A stretch of DNA of 64,000 bases from Bacillaceae bacterium JMAK1 (GTDB lineage Bacteria; Bacillota; Bacilli; Bacillales; Marinococcaceae), in the NCBI GenBank assembly GCA_012970285.1, contig JIBW01000002.1:1054001-1118000 (forward strand), in the 5' to 3' direction. This document shows, in pieces, positions 54,347 to 63,982 of the stretch (position 1 is its first letter; each line of letters opens with the position of its first letter). Below the pieces are notes generated by a model that was not told the DNA's origin, did not search any database, and worked only from the letters and a program-made list of their open reading frames with translations. Both the position numbers and the translations under genes were made by a program.

Positions 54347-56632
54347 TCACACATCATTCATCGTTCTTCCTTCTACAAATCGATCAATCCATCGCTGTTC
54401 TCCGTCTAATGATTGTTCTGACACTCGATCTTGTACAACCGTAATAAATTGACCATCACCAGTGTAGATTCCAACTAACTTCGGGTTCTCAAAGAATAGA
54501 AGATCGCCTTCGTTTAGTTCTTCAACATGGATACTCTCGCCTGTTTGCTGTAAATCATCAATGTTGCCTGGTAATTCAATGCCTGACGCTTCGTCAAAGG
54601 GCTGTTGCATAAATGTTGCAGACGTATCATCAAACGGCTCATCAATATAACTTCTTGCAATTTGAACCACCTCAAGGTCACGTATATCCGTGTCATACGT
54701 TCTTGCACCGAGCAATCGTGGTGGCCAATACTCACTCGTTGTCAAATCAATAACCGTTACTCCGTTCGAAACTGTTGTCACGATCATCTGATTGTTTCCG
54801 ATATACAGAGCAGGAATGATGCTCGAACCTTGGAAAAACAGAAGATCTCCCGGTTCAGCCGCTTCAATTGAAACTTCTGTTCCTTCTTCCCACTGTTCTC
54901 TCCCAAAACGAGGAAGCTCGTAATGATAGGCTTCATTGTATACGTACTGTACAAATCCTCCTGTATCAAAACCATCGTCTGGGGCAGTACCCCCTTGCTT
55001 GTAATCCGTGCCAAGCAATTGATAGGCTTCAAAAATCGCTTCATTATCGTACTGTATCGTCAAATCATCAAACCGTTTTGCCCCGGTGAAATGATCTCGC
55101 CAATAGTCACTCATATATGAAATCGTCGTCTGTCCTTCTTCTCCTGTTGCGTGAATGATGTAATCTTCTCCTAAATAAATGGCAGTGTGAGAGATATCTT
55201 CTTGCCACGTTCCTGAGAAATACAAGACATCTCCAGGTCGCAACTCTTCATCTAACACAACGTCATCAATGTCCGTTCCTTCTGGAAGCATCGTTTCACC
55301 TACTTCCCATTGCTTATAACTAATTCGCGGTAAATGAACATCGAGCGCTTCTCTAAAAACCATTTGTACGAAAAAAGAACAATCAAACGCATCCAACGTA
55401 CTTCCAGTCATTAAATACGGTGTACCGATATAGTTCATTGCCTCCCTAACGATGGGGTTCTCGTGCTCCTCATATGTCATAGGATTAGATTTTTCCAATC
55501 TATCATCGGTATAACGAACAGCACCAACATAACGGTCCGAATAATACGTATTATAATCCAAATGCCGTTCTTCAACTCCTGATGACGATGCAATGACAAA
55601 TTGATTATCTTCTGAATAGATTCCTGAGATTAACTCCGCATCATCGTTTTCGAAAAAAACGAGATCTCCTGATTGCAGTTCTTCCCGATCAACTTCCATG
55701 CCAGCTTCGTACAATGCTGGCGTTCGCTTTGAAAGCCAACTTCCGGTTATTTCTTTATACACGTAATACACAAATGAACCTGAATTAAACCCTTCCTCTG
55801 GACTTGACCCAGAGCGGTTATACGATGTGCCTATGAGTTCACGTGCCAACTGTACAATGTCATGATCCGTAGACGGGGGCGAATCACCATCATACCGTTT
55901 AGCCCCGACGTATCGATCTTGATAATAGCTACTCGTTTCCATGTTACGTAGAACAATTCCTTCACTCGTCACGATCACAAATTGTCCGTTGCCAATATAA
56001 ATGCCAGACATTAAGAAGCTGCCTTGAAAAAACACGACATCTCCCGATTGCAGTTGTTCAACCTCACTGCCTTCAATCCATTGATCGGTTGCTGCGCGAG
56101 GCAACGAGATCCCTTTCGCCTCTTCATAAATAAACTGAACAAACTCAGATGTAATCAAGCGTTGATCATTGTCGCCAACGTTCTCTAGAGCCAGCTCTGC
56201 TGCAGGGTCAGTCTCCTCATCTTGACTAAATCTCGCCGCTCCACTGTAGGCGTCTGACCAATAGTCACTATGATTGAAATTGCGCTCTGAAATTCCCTCA
56301 CTCGTGACAATCACAAAACGTCCTTCGTTAATATAAATGCCAGACATTAAAGAAGAACCTTGGAAAAATACGACATCACCAGATTGCAAGTCACTTCGCT
56401 CGATGTCTTGTCCCATTTGTTGCTGTTCTCTTGCGTATGATGGTATATAAACTCCATTCGCTTCTTCATACACATGTTGAACAAACTCAGACGTTAAAAA
56501 TCCTTGATGATCGTCTCCAACCATCTCGAGAGCGAGATTCGCTACTCGGTCGTTCGGATTATCTGCATTTGCTAATTCTGGAGGAATTACAATTAGAAAA
56601 ACGAACAGGATTAATCGGTTTAAACGCTTCAT
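54347..56632 (-). CDS. Secreted protein with six NlpC/P60-like units, one active
   Basis: 761 residues. A signal peptide (LNRLILFVFLIVIPPELANA) precedes six units of about 110-125 residues: 27-135, 142-247, 256-374, 391-521, 529-646 and 651-756. Each repeats (L/V)xSGDVVFFQGS-like and SGIYIG-like blocks and a final YW/YY-x-DRYVGAxR(Y/F). Only the fourth keeps the catalytic residues, Cys418 in FDCSFF, His482 in ISHTAIYLG and His494 in YIIHATG. In the others the Cys position is Thr47, Thr161, Ser284, Thr557 or lost, and the His positions are Met, Ile or Val. Very acidic. Probably a wall hydrolase or binder; the target is unknown. Confidence 0.85.
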   Translation of the reverse strand: MKRLNRLILFVFLIVIPPELANADNPNDRVANLALEMVGDDHQGFLTSEFVQHVYEEANGVYIPSYAREQQQMGQDIERSDLQSGDVVFFQGSSLMSGIYINEGRFVIVTSEGISERNFNHSDYWSDAYSGAARFSQDEETDPAAELALENVGDNDQRLITSEFVQFIYEEAKGISLPRAATDQWIEGSEVEQLQSGDVVFFQGSFLMSGIYIGNGQFVIVTSEGIVLRNMETSSYYQDRYVGAKRYDGDSPPSTDHDIVQLARELIGTSYNRSGSSPEEGFNSGSFVYYVYKEITGSWLSKRTPALYEAGMEVDREELQSGDLVFFENDDAELISGIYSEDNQFVIASSSGVEERHLDYNTYYSDRYVGAVRYTDDRLEKSNPMTYEEHENPIVREAMNYIGTPYLMTGSTLDAFDCSFFVQMVFREALDVHLPRISYKQWEVGETMLPEGTDIDDVVLDEELRPGDVLYFSGTWQEDISHTAIYLGEDYIIHATGEEGQTTISYMSDYWRDHFTGAKRFDDLTIQYDNEAIFEAYQLLGTDYKQGGTAPDDGFDTGGFVQYVYNEAYHYELPRFGREQWEEGTEVSIEAAEPGDLLFFQGSSIIPALYIGNNQMIVTTVSNGVTVIDLTTSEYWPPRLLGARTYDTDIRDLEVVQIARSYIDEPFDDTSATFMQQPFDEASGIELPGNIDDLQQTGESIHVEELNEGDLLFFENPKLVGIYTGDGQFITVVQDRVSEQSLDGEQRWIDRFVEGRTMNDV

Positions 56633-56746
56633 TTCTTCACCACCTTAGTAAACTGTAACGAACTCTTAGTATAGGGGATTAATGAGGTATTTCTCGATGG
56701 GGATTTCCTACTTTTCTAAACTTACTGCATGATCGATACGCTAACT

Positions 56747-56786
56747 AAAAAAAGAGCTGACCCGTAAGTAACTTACGAGACAGCTC
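56747..56786 (-). terminator. Terminator after aspA
   Basis: GAGCTG, CGTAAG and CTTACG, CAGCTC pair, followed on the minus strand by seven T. Confidence 0.88.
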
Positions 56787-56795
56787 AGTCATGTA

Positions 56796-58214
56796 TTATT
56801 CCATGAAGCGTTTACCAGCAATACCTGGGTTTGTCATTTCTTGTGCATCTAGAATTTCATCGAGTTCTTCTTCAGAAAGAATGCCACGCTCAAGGCAGAT
56901 TTCTTTCACTGAACGTCCGGTTGAAAGTGCTTCTTTTGCGACTCTCGAAGCCACTTCATAACCTACATGAGGGTTAATTGCCGTTACAATACCGACACTA
57001 CGATGAACTTGTTCTTTACTATGTTCCACATTCGCAGTCATGCCTTCAAGTGCATATTTGCGGAAGACGGTTAATCCATTATCAAGAATTGATAAAGATT
57101 GCAACAAGTTAAATACGAGCACTGGCTCCATAACGTTTAACTCAAGTTGCCCTGCTTCGGATGCAAGCGAGATTGTCTGGTCGTTTCCGATTACTTGGAA
57201 CGAAATTTGATTTACAACTTCACACATGACCGGATTCACTTTTCCTGGCATGATTGAAGAGCCTGGTTGACGTGCAGGCAAATTAATTTCATTAATTCCT
57301 GTCTTCGGTCCAGAACTCATTAAACGCAAGTCATTTGCCATTTTTGAAAGGTTAATGGCAAGGACTTTCAACGAGCCAGATAGCTCTGTGTAAGCGTCTG
57401 TATTTTGCGTTGCATCAACGAGATGCTTTGCACTCACAAGTGGAAGACCCGTAAGTTGCGCTAAATACTCCGAAACTGTTTTAATATACTCTGGCTGAGC
57501 ATTTAAGCCTGTCCCAACAGCTGTAGCTCCCATGTTAATTTCATACAAGTTATCAAGCGCACGACGAATACGTCCACGATCACGCTCTAACATGCGACGA
57601 TACGCACCCATCTCTTGACCAAGGCGAATTGGCACGGCATCTTGCAAATGTGTACGTCCCATTTTAATGACATCATCAAATGCTGCTTCTTTTTTCTCTA
57701 ATGTATCAATGACCGCATCTAACGCGTTTTGCAAGCCTTTTGAAAGCTTAAGAGCTGAAATGTGGATCGCCGTTGGAAACGCGTCATTCGTTGATTGAGC
57801 CATGTTCACGTGTGTGTTTGGGCTCAATCTCATGTAATCGCCTTTCTCGTATCCTAAAATTTCAATTGCTCGATTGGCAATCACTTCATTTGCGTTCATG
57901 TTAAATGAAGTTCCTGCACCACCTTGAATAGCATCAACGACAAATTCACCGTTATGTTGTCCTTCAATGACTTCTTCTGATGCGCGGATAATTGCACTTG
58001 CAAGTGACTCATTCAGGTTCCCAACATCACGGTTCGCCATTGCTGCAGCTTTCTTCACGTAACCAAATGCTTGAATTAGTGCAGGATGTGGCGGATAGCC
58101 GGTAATTGGAAAGTTCTCCATAGCTCGTACCGTTTGGATGCCGTAATAAGCATCAACCGGAACGTGTTTTTCCCCTAAAAAATCTCGTTCAATGCGGTAT
58201 TCTTTTGCTTCCAT
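56796..58214 (-). CDS. aspA: Aspartate ammonia-lyase (aspartase)
   Basis: 472 residues, fumarase/aspartase superfamily: GAGTSFNMNANEVIANRA, THVNMAQSTNDAFPTA, MGRTHLQDAVPIRLGQE and the signature SSIMPGKVNPV. Deaminates Asp to fumarate. Its ATG is 20 bases after rocF, in the arginine catabolic cluster. Confidence 0.94.
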   Translation of the reverse strand: MEAKEYRIERDFLGEKHVPVDAYYGIQTVRAMENFPITGYPPHPALIQAFGYVKKAAAMANRDVGNLNESLASAIIRASEEVIEGQHNGEFVVDAIQGGAGTSFNMNANEVIANRAIEILGYEKGDYMRLSPNTHVNMAQSTNDAFPTAIHISALKLSKGLQNALDAVIDTLEKKEAAFDDVIKMGRTHLQDAVPIRLGQEMGAYRRMLERDRGRIRRALDNLYEINMGATAVGTGLNAQPEYIKTVSEYLAQLTGLPLVSAKHLVDATQNTDAYTELSGSLKVLAINLSKMANDLRLMSSGPKTGINEINLPARQPGSSIMPGKVNPVMCEVVNQISFQVIGNDQTISLASEAGQLELNVMEPVLVFNLLQSLSILDNGLTVFRKYALEGMTANVEHSKEQVHRSVGIVTAINPHVGYEVASRVAKEALSTGRSVKEICLERGILSEEELDEILDAQEMTNPGIAGKRFME

Positions 58215-58234
58215 GAGACAATTGTCCCCTCCAG

Positions 58235-59137
58235 TTATTTTAACTTCTCACCAAACAACGAACCCATCAGAGCAACGGCAGCTTCTGCTGTTTTATTCTT
58301 CTCATCAAGAATCGGATTTACTTCAACAAATTCACACGATGTGATGCGTTTTGACTCGTGTAACATTTCCATAGCAAGATGACTTTCACGATAAGATAGT
58401 CCACCTACAACAGGCGTCCCGACTCCAGGAGCATCAAGTGGATCTAGGCCATCTAAATCTAGGCTTAAGTGGATGCCATCACAATGTTCAAGATGTTTAA
58501 GCGCGCGTGACATTACCTCAGTCATTCCGAGGCGATCCACTTCATGCATCGTAAAAACGGTAATATTAGACGTTCTAATAAACTCTTTCTCAGCTTCGTC
58601 TAACGCACGAACACCAATTAATACGATGTTTTCTTCTTTTAATGGATGATCTTGAAAAAGTTCGGTTAACTGCTTGTTTCCCCGACCGAGCGCTACCGAA
58701 AGTGGCATGCCGTGGATATTCCCTGATGGAGATGTTTCTTCAGTGTTAAGGTCTCCGTGAGCATCATACCATATAACGCCGAGTTGTTCATAATGTGGCG
58801 TAATTCCTGCAAGAGATCCGATTGCGATACTATGATCTCCGCCAAAAACGAGCGGAAATTTGCCATTTTCTACAATTTCAGAAACTGTAGATTTTAATGC
58901 ATGACTTGCTTTCACGACAGTATGTAAATGCTTTAAATTGGACGGGGATGCTTCTTTCTCATTAGGACGTTCAATCAGAATATCTCCACAGTCTTCAATT
59001 GCGTATGTTAAACTCTCAATTCGTTCTACAGCTCCTGCATACCGAATTGCACTTGGACCCATGTCCACTCCTCGTCGACTTTGTCCTAAGTCCATCGGTA
59101 CACCAACAATTGAAATCGCTTTATTCATTTGATTCAT
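58235..59137 (-). CDS. rocF: Arginase
   Basis: 300 residues. Mn-binding motifs [30 protein letters not shown]; a conserved [10 protein letters not shown]. Hydrolyses arginine to ornithine and urea. It lies 15 bases after glcK rather than in a roc operon; no -24/-12 promoter was seen just upstream. Confidence 0.95.
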   Translation of the reverse strand: MNQMNKAISIVGVPMDLGQSRRGVDMGPSAIRYAGAVERIESLTYAIEDCGDILIERPNEKEASPSNLKHLHTVVKASHALKSTVSEIVENGKFPLVFGGDHSIAIGSLAGITPHYEQLGVIWYDAHGDLNTEETSPSGNIHGMPLSVALGRGNKQLTELFQDHPLKEENIVLIGVRALDEAEKEFIRTSNITVFTMHEVDRLGMTEVMSRALKHLEHCDGIHLSLDLDGLDPLDAPGVGTPVVGGLSYRESHLAMEMLHESKRITSCEFVEVNPILDEKNKTAEAAVALMGSLFGEKLK

Positions 59138-59152
59138 TCTCCTCTCAGATGA

Positions 59153-60094
59153 TTAATCTCTACGCTGTGACGATTGTAGTGCTAGTTTTGCGGCACCGTA
59201 AATCCCTGCTTCATTGCCAAGTTTTGCAGGCACGATGAACGCCTCAGGGTCTGTTTCAAGTAGTGAAAAGCGAGAAAAGTGCTTACGGATTGGCTGAAAA
59301 AGTGAATCCCCAGCAGCTGATATGCCTCCACCGATCAACACTTTGTTCGGATTAATGAGCGTGACAGCGTTTGCAAGAGCAAGTGCTAAATAGTACGAAC
59401 ACTCATCGATAATCTCTAGTGCCAATGAATCGCCAGATTCTGCTGCTTTTACAATGGACTTAACAGAGTCATTCCACTCAAGTTCAGTTGAAACGTTACG
59501 AGGTTTACTCAATTTGTCATGCAACGTATTCGCAAATCCTTTTGTTCCTATGTATTCTTCTAGACATCCACGTCGATTACACGTGCAAAGTCTACCTCCT
59601 GGCTTTATTGTAACATGTCCAATCTCTCCACCTGTACCATTTGGTCCATTTATTATTTCTCCACGATGTATAATCCCCCCACCAACACCGGTACCAAGTG
59701 TTACGAGTAAGAGTGATTCACTTTGTTGTCCTGCTCCTTGCCAATATTCACCGAGCGCTGCAAGGTTCGCATCGTTGTTCACAAAAACTGAAGCATTAGT
59801 TAAACGTTCAATCCGCTGCTTGACATTGTATTCTTTCCAGCCAACGTTTACTGCTCCATGAACAACGCCACTTTTTACAGGGACAAACCCAGGAACACCG
59901 ACGCCAATGCTTAAAAGCTTCTCACCTGGGCGCATCTCACTTTTAATACTCGTTGCAATATCACTTGCAATGGCCTCTCCGTTATTGGCAACGTTTGTTT
60001 TGATCGACCATTTGTATTGTAATTGCCCGAAGGTCGAAAATGCGCCTAGCTTGATTGTACTTGCGCCAATATCCACTCCGACTACGACGTTCAT
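59153..60094 (-). CDS. glcK: ROK-family glucokinase
   Basis: 313 residues. ATP motif VVGVDIGASTIKLG, LVTLGTGVGGGII, the zinc motif CTCNRRGCLEEYIG and active-site EIGHVTI. Phosphorylates glucose. The gene overlaps yqgQ by four bases (ATGA) as in relatives. Confidence 0.95.
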   Translation of the reverse strand: MNVVVGVDIGASTIKLGAFSTFGQLQYKWSIKTNVANNGEAIASDIATSIKSEMRPGEKLLSIGVGVPGFVPVKSGVVHGAVNVGWKEYNVKQRIERLTNASVFVNNDANLAALGEYWQGAGQQSESLLLVTLGTGVGGGIIHRGEIINGPNGTGGEIGHVTIKPGGRLCTCNRRGCLEEYIGTKGFANTLHDKLSKPRNVSTELEWNDSVKSIVKAAESGDSLALEIIDECSYYLALALANAVTLINPNKVLIGGGISAAGDSLFQPIRKHFSRFSLLETDPEAFIVPAKLGNEAGIYGAAKLALQSSQRRD

Positions 60095-60330
60095 AACTCC
60101 TCCATGCCGTTTGTTTTTTTATTGTTCTCGGTTTGAAGACGTTCTGCTTCACGACCGAGCAGTAACTTGCCGTGCATGTAGCGTTTTGGATCAATTAACT
60201 TTACATCGTACAGTGCTCGTAATTCTTCCTCCATTAAGTATAGATCGGTAATTGGGTCTCTCGTGTAAATGACACTATTGTATTTCATTAGAAACTGACG
60301 TATATCATAGACATTTTTAAAATCTTCCAT
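60091..60330 (-). CDS. yqgQ: DUF910 protein YqgQ
   Basis: 79 residues: VYDIRQFLMKYNSVIYTRDP and DLYLMEEELRALYDVKLID, a helical small protein with HTH-like features that always precedes glcK. Binding to nucleic acid has been suggested by structure; role unknown. Confidence 0.9.
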   Translation of the reverse strand: MEDFKNVYDIRQFLMKYNSVIYTRDPITDLYLMEEELRALYDVKLIDPKRYMHGKLLLGREAERLQTENNKKTNGMEEL

Positions 60331-60337
60331 AGCTACA

Positions 60338-60862
60338 TTATAGCAACTTTCCTGCTGTCGCGAAAACTAGAAATACGAGGGGAACGTAAGGCAAATAACG
60401 AAAGCGAGACCATTGCAGAGAAAGAAGGTTTTGCAAATAAAAACCTGCAAGTAATCCAACGACAAAGATGATAAGTAGTAAAATAAACGTAAGAATTTGC
60501 GAGAACCAGACGTTGACGAGCGCACCTGTTAAGAAAAACAGCCCGAGCATGCTCGCCCAAATCCGTACATCTTTCCGTCCAAAAAAACCGTAGTACGGAT
60601 GATATCCAACAACAGCTGCTGTAATAAAGATGATCGTACACGTTGACCAAAACCCACTTAGCCAAGACGGCGATAGAAAAGCAAAGTAAGAATTTGCAAG
60701 CACTAACCCTAAATACCCGCACCCTCCAAAGAGGAGGACGATTAACAACATCCATTTTTCGACATCCGTCACACGTTGATGTACGAGCATTGCCCCAAAA
60801 GCAACAGCGACCATAAACGCAACAATCATAGTTATGCGCTCCTTTTTGTTTAGGTCGTACAT
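60338..60862 (-). CDS. Hypothetical multi-pass membrane protein
   Basis: 174 residues, five to six membrane helices separated by very short loops. No motif that I recognise. Ends eight bases before the yqgQ start region, so likely in the same transcript. An open frame in another phase over the same bases is a shadow. Confidence 0.65.
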   Translation of the reverse strand: MYDLNKKERITMIVAFMVAVAFGAMLVHQRVTDVEKWMLLIVLLFGGCGYLGLVLANSYFAFLSPSWLSGFWSTCTIIFITAAVVGYHPYYGFFGRKDVRIWASMLGLFFLTGALVNVWFSQILTFILLLIIFVVGLLAGFYLQNLLSLQWSRFRYLPYVPLVFLVFATAGKLL

Positions 60863-60985
60863 GTGTATGCACAGAAAAACGAAGACTTGTCATTTGTTTT
60901 TAGCCACTTCCGTTTTGATGTTCAAAGCGGGGTTTTGCTTTAGTAAGGTCGGTCGTGAATGCAACTTCAACAAAGAAAATCGATC

Positions 60986-61028
60986 AAAAAAGTTACGACA
61001 TCTGCTATAAAGCATGCGTCGTAACTTT
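60986..61028 (-). terminator. Terminator after the 61052 gene
   Basis: AAAGTTACGAC, GCATGC and GTCGTAACTTT; the minus strand continues with a T-run. Confidence 0.75.
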
Positions 61029-61051
61029 GATCAGGTCTTTCTAACTTTCAC

Positions 61052-61510
61052 TTAATACGTTACGACTAAACGGTCATCTTCGATCTCCACAAATAAGGAA
61101 ATCATGTAACTGCTAATACCACCACTAGCTGTTAGACTCTCATTAAACGTCGCACGTTCATCATTATGCTCTACTTCTGGTACGTCGTTAAACGTACCAC
61201 CAATCACTCTAAACCTTAGATCGTACGCATCTACAATTACATTGTCTTCTGTTGATACATCAATAACATATTCAACTTGATATGTCCCAACATTTCGATA
61301 CGCTCTGTACGTTTCAATTTGTGATTCATTTGATTGAATTTGTTCGATACCTAAAATTGAGCTTTGATTCTCTTCTTGCTGTTCCTCATCTAGATAAACA
61401 TAGGCTTCTGAATGAGAAGAGACAATCACTGCAGAAACAATCATAACAACTGCTAAGATGCCAATCGGTAAGAAAACTCTCCATATTAACGAACCTTTCC
61501 CTCGTTGCAT
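61052..61510 (-). CDS. Hypothetical membrane-anchored protein
   Basis: 152 residues from the ATG at 61510 (GAGGTGG six bases upstream). One membrane anchor (IWRVFLPIGILAVVMIVSAV) and an extracytoplasmic acidic domain, YQVEYVIDVSTEDNVIVDAY. No recognised family. Confidence 0.6.
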   Translation of the reverse strand: MQRGKGSLIWRVFLPIGILAVVMIVSAVIVSSHSEAYVYLDEEQQEENQSSILGIEQIQSNESQIETYRAYRNVGTYQVEYVIDVSTEDNVIVDAYDLRFRVIGGTFNDVPEVEHNDERATFNESLTASGGISSYMISLFVEIEDDRLVVTY

Positions 61511-61651
61511 CAATAACCACCTCAACCAAAGTATTATCTGATACCTATTCCCGTTTGAATGTGAATTCTATCTTGTTTTTATTTTCTTCAAAATATTCGT
61601 TTGTTAGAACACTCTTAAGGGAAACTTAATAGAAGCAAAGGCGGTGACTAT

Positions 61652-61870
61652 ATGGTCGATTCATTAACGAGAGACCGGATACTCAGTGTTGCATTAGGTT
61701 TAGGAAGCTTTATTTTCTTGCCATTAGGGGTTTTGCTTGCTATCTTTGGTCTCTTATACTTCCCTTCAGAAGACAGAGTCATCAGGATCGGCAGAGCATT
61801 CTGTTGGCTTGCCATTACCTTAGCCATTTTAGGGCTCACAATAACGATCTATAATCTGATCGTAAGTTAA
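61652..61870 (+). CDS. Hypothetical two-helix membrane protein
   Basis: 72 residues: ILSVALGLGSFIFLPLGVLL and LAITLAILGLTITIYNLIV. GGCGGTGA lies six bases before the ATG. Strands overlap here with a minus-strand shadow of 63 codons; the ribosome site and hydropathy favour the plus gene. Confidence 0.6.
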   Translation: MVDSLTRDRILSVALGLGSFIFLPLGVLLAIFGLLYFPSEDRVIRIGRAFCWLAITLAILGLTITIYNLIVS

Positions 61871-61875
61871 TACAA

Positions 61876-61905
61876 CAAAAAAAGAACGTCTCACGAGACG
61901 TTCCT
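61876..61905 (-). terminator. Terminator between the 61652 gene and yqgP
   Basis: GAACGTCTC and GAGACGTTC around AC; the minus strand continues with TTTTTTT, so it serves the rhomboid transcript; the plus strand has no T-run. Confidence 0.7.
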
Positions 61906-62013
61906 AGAGTAAAGAAAAAGCTTTGTTCTTACTAACAAATAAACGGTAAATCAATAAACTTGTAGTTTATTCTTAACGAAATATAATCAACGTTGCTTTT
62001 GTACATTCACAGT

Positions 62014-62070
62014 AGAAAAGAGGCTGTCGTGGCGTAGACGCCCGCGGCAAGCGGAGCCACAGAAGTCTCT
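62014..62070. repeat. GC-rich intergenic palindromic element
   Basis: Contains GTGGC (62029-62033) pairing with GCCAC (62056-62060) around CCGCGG (62042-62047). The block is much richer in G and C than its AT-rich surroundings and has the look of dispersed intergenic elements known in Bacillaceae. No other copy is in this window. Confidence 0.45.
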
Positions 62071-62157
62071 TACTCATGTGTGCGAATATTTCTCGTACGT
62101 ACGTTGTTTAAGTTTCTCAGTAGCCTAAGAACGTCTTATCGCTCTTCAAGGCGTCGT

Positions 62158-63732
62158 TTACCCTTCCATCCGTTCATAAAAATCCTCGTAATGAGAATTG
62201 TCCGGGTCCATCTCCATCGCCTGCTCTACGTACTCACGGCCTTGTTCTGCATCACCGAGTTGATAATACGTGTACCCTAAGTTGTAGACCGCTTCATGGA
62301 ATTCTGGGTTCCCTGCAACGGCTTGCTCATAATAGTGCAGCGCTTCTTCATAATTGTGTCGACCCACTTCACTGTTACCAATGACGAAGTACGCTTCGGG
62401 AGCTTCTGTATGATCAATTACTTCAGACATCACATCATACGCCTCGTCAAAACGCTCTTCTTCCATTAATTCTTGGCTAATTTGCATTTCCACAAGGGGT
62501 AGTGAACTAACCGAAGATTCACTAACGTACCCGTATGTAAAAACACCTGCGGCAACGACCACTAATGCGACCGCTCCAATGACTCTCCGTAATCCGTGTT
62601 TGACGTGTGGCAACTGAACGATGGATGCTGCTAAAAACCCACCAAGTAAGCCACCCATATGCGCACCATTATCGACCATTGGTACGACGGTTCCAAAGAC
62701 GATATTAATCGCTAAAATGATGAGTAAACTTTTTCCCATCGTTTTAAAGAACAAGTCACGATACACGAGACCGAAGTATAAAAGCGCTCCAAAACAGCCA
62801 AAGATCGCCCCACTTGCTCCTGCTGATACTTGTGACGTAAACGCATAACTTGCAATTGAACCGACAATTCCAGCTGCAAAATAAATAAATACGAACCGTC
62901 CAGTGCCGTAAATGCGCTCCACAGCATTCCCTAAGTAAAACAATGCTAACGCGTTCATTAACAAATGGAAAATACCAATATGCAAAAACATTGACGTTAC
63001 AAAACGCCACACTTCACCGTCATCGATGGCTGGATTGTATTTTGCCCCAAAGTCAATCAACGCTAACACATCTTGAGAGCTAGCGAGCGTCTCAACGAGA
63101 ACAAAAATAATGGCAATCAGTCCGAGTAACAACATGGTGAACCTAGGCTTTCCATAGGCGAAAACTTTTTGAATTTCTTTTTGCTCACGTTCTAGTTCAT
63201 CCAGAACTTCAACGCGATTCCTTGTTACTTGATGCTGTTTCACTTGTTCATGATCTGGCAACATCTGCTCTTTTGTCTTGAAACCTTCATTAGCGTGAAG
63301 TGTTCCTAAAAAGCGATTGATGTCATCCCCGTGATGCGCACCCATGGAAGCAGCGAATAATTTCGTGATTACAGGTCGCTTCTTACTTGCATCTGTATAA
63401 AGAATTTCATTCGTTTTCTGTTGCCAATTGTCTACTGGTGCAATTGACGTAATGTAGAGATGATAGTAGTTTGCTTCTTTTTTTCTTGATGGCTTTTTTA
63501 ACACTTGAAATTGATTGGCTACTTCTTTCATGTGGTCTTCTAAGCCACGACTGTATGCCATATCAATTTTAGACATACTGATGACCGTAACGTCTTGGTC
63601 GGTCTCTCTTTCAAGCCATAGTTGCTTACGATCCCCACTAACGTGCAAGGCTTTAAAATCGTTCTTAGTAACGAGATGATGGGCGAGTTCCCAAAAGAGA
63701 ACGTCTTGATCTCTAACCTCCATTGCATTCAT
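62158..63732 (-). CDS. yqgP: Rhomboid intramembrane protease GluP with TPR tail
   Basis: 524 residues: a cytosolic N-terminal domain (1-200), six or seven membrane helices from about 205 with the catalytic Ser in GASGAIFGCFG and the His in GAHMGGLLGG, and a C-terminal tetratricopeptide part (430-524: YEEALHYYEQAVAGNPEFHEAV). B. subtilis YqgP cleaves the Mg transporter MgtE and partners FtsH. Start ATG at 63732 or 63723. Confidence 0.93.
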   Translation of the reverse strand: MNAMEVRDQDVLFWELAHHLVTKNDFKALHVSGDRKQLWLERETDQDVTVISMSKIDMAYSRGLEDHMKEVANQFQVLKKPSRKKEANYYHLYITSIAPVDNWQQKTNEILYTDASKKRPVITKLFAASMGAHHGDDINRFLGTLHANEGFKTKEQMLPDHEQVKQHQVTRNRVEVLDELEREQKEIQKVFAYGKPRFTMLLLGLIAIIFVLVETLASSQDVLALIDFGAKYNPAIDDGEVWRFVTSMFLHIGIFHLLMNALALFYLGNAVERIYGTGRFVFIYFAAGIVGSIASYAFTSQVSAGASGAIFGCFGALLYFGLVYRDLFFKTMGKSLLIILAINIVFGTVVPMVDNGAHMGGLLGGFLAASIVQLPHVKHGLRRVIGAVALVVVAAGVFTYGYVSESSVSSLPLVEMQISQELMEEERFDEAYDVMSEVIDHTEAPEAYFVIGNSEVGRHNYEEALHYYEQAVAGNPEFHEAVYNLGYTYYQLGDAEQGREYVEQAMEMDPDNSHYEDFYERMEG

Positions 63733-63799
63733 CCTTTATCTATTCATTCCCTTATCTCTAATACTAAGGCAGTTGACGAATAGTTGCGAACAATATCCC

Positions 63800-63982
63800 C
63801 TATTGAAATGGTGAATAACGTGCTAACATTCTCCGACGGATCGGTTTTATGTTCATCATCGTAGAAATGATAAAACGTCTTCTCGCTTCATTCATAAGTA
63901 ATTTATTAATAAACACATGTCGGTATTGATAAAGAATCGTCGTAACGACCATTACGAGTAGAAAACAAAGTAATCGTTTCAT
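63800..63982 (-). CDS. yqgO: Small membrane protein YqgO
   Basis: 60 residues: KRLLCFLLVMVVTTILYQYR as a single helix, then a basic C-terminal part (NEARRRFIISTM). AAAGGTGATGAG precedes the ATG. Size and place before yqgP match YqgO of B. subtilis; function unknown. Confidence 0.65.
   Translation of the reverse strand: MKRLLCFLLVMVVTTILYQYRHVFINKLLMNEARRRFIISTMMNIKPIRRRMLARYSPFQ

Noticed and set aside
59190-59230. TTGGCA motif upstream of rocF within glcK as a -24 element
   Set aside because: No GC-containing -12 element at the required distance; the bases encode conserved GlcK residues.
60333-60893. 186-codon frame overlapping the 60338-60862 membrane protein
   Set aside because: It is rich in Cys and Arg with shadow-like composition; the other frame has a clean membrane-protein pattern.
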